Assembly (NCBI GenBank): GCA_019916065.1
Contig: CM034244.1
Span: 36,522,877 to 36,586,876 of the forward strand
Direction of reading: 5' to 3'
Source of the DNA: Vitellaria paradoxa
Taxonomy: Eukaryota > Streptophyta > Magnoliopsida > Ericales > Sapotaceae
Length of the DNA: 64,000 nucleotides
Part shown: positions 61,891-64,000 of the stretch, in pieces
How positions within the stretch are numbered: the stretch's first letter is position 1
Layout of the letters: each line of letters opens with the position of its first letter
Notes under the pieces: generated by a model
What the model saw: the letters and a program-made list of their open reading frames with translations, nothing else
Databases searched by the model: none
Told to the model about the DNA's origin: nothing
Made by a program: the position numbers and the translations under genes

Positions 61891-62562
61891 TAACTGTATC
61901 CAAAATATCTATTAGTTTAATGGTACGTAAAGATCTTCCAAATATAATAGTGGTTATACTAAATGTTTTATAGAAGGGTCAAATTTTTATATTTAAAATA
62001 TTTTAACTACAAAATATAAGATATTTATAATAATCTTAGTTATCATATAAGCGATAGTAGAAAACAATAGCTATAGTATTTCTTTCTGTGATTATATCTA
62101 TGCCAATCAATTAAATCTACTTGTTCAGATACTGACACAACTAGAAACTATAAGACCTTAACTTTTCAGACAGAGGCTAGAGAGCAAAATTAAGTTCTTG
62201 ACAACAATAATGAAAAATTGCCTCGAAAGGCTATAAAACATTGTTTTTAAACCTTGAAAATGACCTTACTTAGGTAAACTTAGTTGACACATCGTCAGGC
62301 TTGAAATTCCCTTTTCGTAAAGTGTTATGGGTCTCGTAACTCTTTATGAATCAAAAGTTATAATTAACCACAAGAATATCAGCTAGCAAATTTTCTAGGC
62401 CCACTAGTTCTTATAAGTCTTTTTAAGCTTTTGGGATTCCAATCGGCGCAAAAACTTGTCTGCAATCGTGTCCATGTCAGATACTTCAAAAAGAATAAAA
62501 AAAAAATTACGAAGATTTGCCTTACGATCGTAGTTAATCATCTAAGTTTTTGTATGCCCTTA

Positions 62563-62841
62563 GGTTGTGTTTAGGAAAAAAAGCTTGTAGTTTAGTTATT
62601 AGCTACTAGTTTTTAACTTTTTTTCTAAAATGATCAAATTTATTTTTTTTGCATTTTAAACTTCTTTCAAACCTTGAGGGTAAAAATGTTAAATTAAAAA
62701 GCTAAAAAGGAACCCACTAAAAAGGTAGTTTTTTTTTTTCCTTCCCAAACAGGAAAAAACTAACTTTTACTAACTAGTAGCCAATTATAAAAAAAGTTAG
62801 CCTTTTTTTTTTGTTTTTTTTTTTCCTTTCCAAACTCAACT
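62563..62841. mobile_element. Tourist-like MITE
   Basis: The 279-bp element starts GGTTGTGTTTAGGAAAAA and ends TTTCCTTTCCAAACTCAACT, an imperfect inverted repeat. It is flanked by TTA at 62560-62562 and 62842-62844. The interior includes TAGCTACTAGTTTTTAAC and an inverted AACTAGTAGCC-like arm. Confidence 0.65.
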
Positions 62842-62849
62842 TTAGTTTA

Positions 62850-63640
62850 TTGAGGAGAGTAATACTACTGTAAAAGAAGAGAAAGACTCCATAAGATAAT
62901 ACCAGAAGGTAAAAAAAAAAAAAACTATAATCAAGACGTAAAATTTATTGAAGTTGGAAAAAAAAGTGACTTTACACATAAAATATATCATAATAATGTG
63001 ACATAAGATAATTTTATAAATAGAAAATATCATAATAGATTTGTTTTGACATAATAGAATCAAATTTACGTCACATTATTTCAGTCGATTTTTATAAAAG
63101 TTCTTTTCAATTATATATATGCACTGGTAATAATTTGTGCTTACAACACTTTAAACAAAATTAGTATTGAGTTTCTTATATAGTTGAAACTTTGGATAAA
63201 AAGTTTAAATTGAAAAAATTATGATAATTCATGAGTTTTAGTTTTTTTTTTTTTTTCCAAAACTTTAGATCCTAATAGGTATTACACGTGCTTCGATCTC
63301 TCTCTCCCTAATTAATTTTCGATAAGTACCATAAAAGAAAACACAAATTATGGTGTTTTAATTTAAAAGTTTCAATTTTTTATAAATCATAATTGGACAT
63401 AATTTAAGTTGATAATTTTAATTTATATATAATTTTCGCATTTAAATTTGATAAAATTTAAAATATTCAAACCGTTTCATGAGATAGATGGTAGTGAGTC
63501 CACTAAAATAGAAATTGAGTAGAAAATTAAAAATATAAAAAAGATCTTAATCGTTGAATAAAATAAAAAAATAATTCTTACATGTTAAATCTTAATTTTT
63601 GAGAAGAATATTTTAAAAAATCGTCCTGCTTATTATACAG

Positions 63641-63704
<64 letters not shown>

Positions 63705-64000
63705 AATACAATTAGGTGGCACAATTGTTTGGGCTGAATATTTTTCATTAGCGATATGATTAGTGCACGAATGAGGAGCATCATTTTGAGCATTAGTTAG
63801 GTTCATGCACTAATCAAACTTTGTTAATTTCCACTGCCCCATTTTGTAAGAAAGTGAGCATCATAGAGTAGAACCCATCTCCTGACAGGAACTGAATTTT
63901 CTTCCTGCTATAGATCTATGTTGTTTCCCCATTTGGTAGGTGAAGCCAAATTATGTAAATGCATATATATATATATATATATATATGCATATGAAAAGAG
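62850..64000. other. AT-rich right edge of the window
   Basis: No gene supported. It holds the long TA run at 63644-63701 and another at about 63963-63987. Confidence 0.55.
63644..63701. repeat. (TA)n microsatellite, 58 bp
   Basis: The longest pure dinucleotide run in the window, 29 AT units. Confidence 0.97.

Overview
The window is nuclear DNA from a flowering plant, most likely a eudicot; I cannot name the species. The evidence is AT-rich sequence, spliced GT-AG introns, plant-specific gene families and many decayed transposons and microsatellites. Five protein-coding genes are supported. In order they are: the 3' four exons of an alpha-tubulin gene (+, 1-2133), a single-exon AP2/ERF gene of the RAP2.11 type (-, 4633-5466), a 20-exon importin-beta3/KETCH1 (EMB2734) gene (-, 10130-25343), an organelle-type peptidyl-tRNA hydrolase gene (+, 34630-40000) and a two-exon R2R3-MYB gene of the MYB5 type (+, 47023-48285).

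The first four genes match an Arabidopsis chromosome 5 neighbourhood as I remember it: TUA3/TUA5 (At5g19770/80), RAP2.11 (At5g19790), EMB2734/KETCH1 (At5g19820) and a peptidyl-tRNA hydrolase (At5g19830). The tubulin residues are also of the TUA3/5 type. This looks like an old conserved block, with the MYB5-like gene joined at its right edge. The genes share no pathway: cytoskeleton, low-potassium transcription, nuclear import, ribosome rescue, and flavonoid/seed-coat transcription.

The two long genes each carry one apparent single-base deletion in an otherwise intact exon (near 24333 and near 35117). Each also has one GC-AG intron. I think the frameshifts are more likely sequence errors or recent lesions than old decay.

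The introns and intergenic DNA hold most of the unusual material. There are at least five hAT-like non-autonomous elements, three with exact 8-bp target duplications, and several short Tourist-like MITEs. There is a 335-bp TRIM retrotransposon with 130-bp LTRs and an exact 5-bp duplication. Decayed copia, gypsy and LINE pieces are present, as are a fold-back array of about 190-bp units and several minisatellites. A piece of plastid petB sits inside a peptidyl-tRNA hydrolase intron. From 48.3 kb to the end I see no convincing gene. I found no new biological system here; the most useful leads are the frameshifts, the plastid insertion, the TRIM and the fold-back array.
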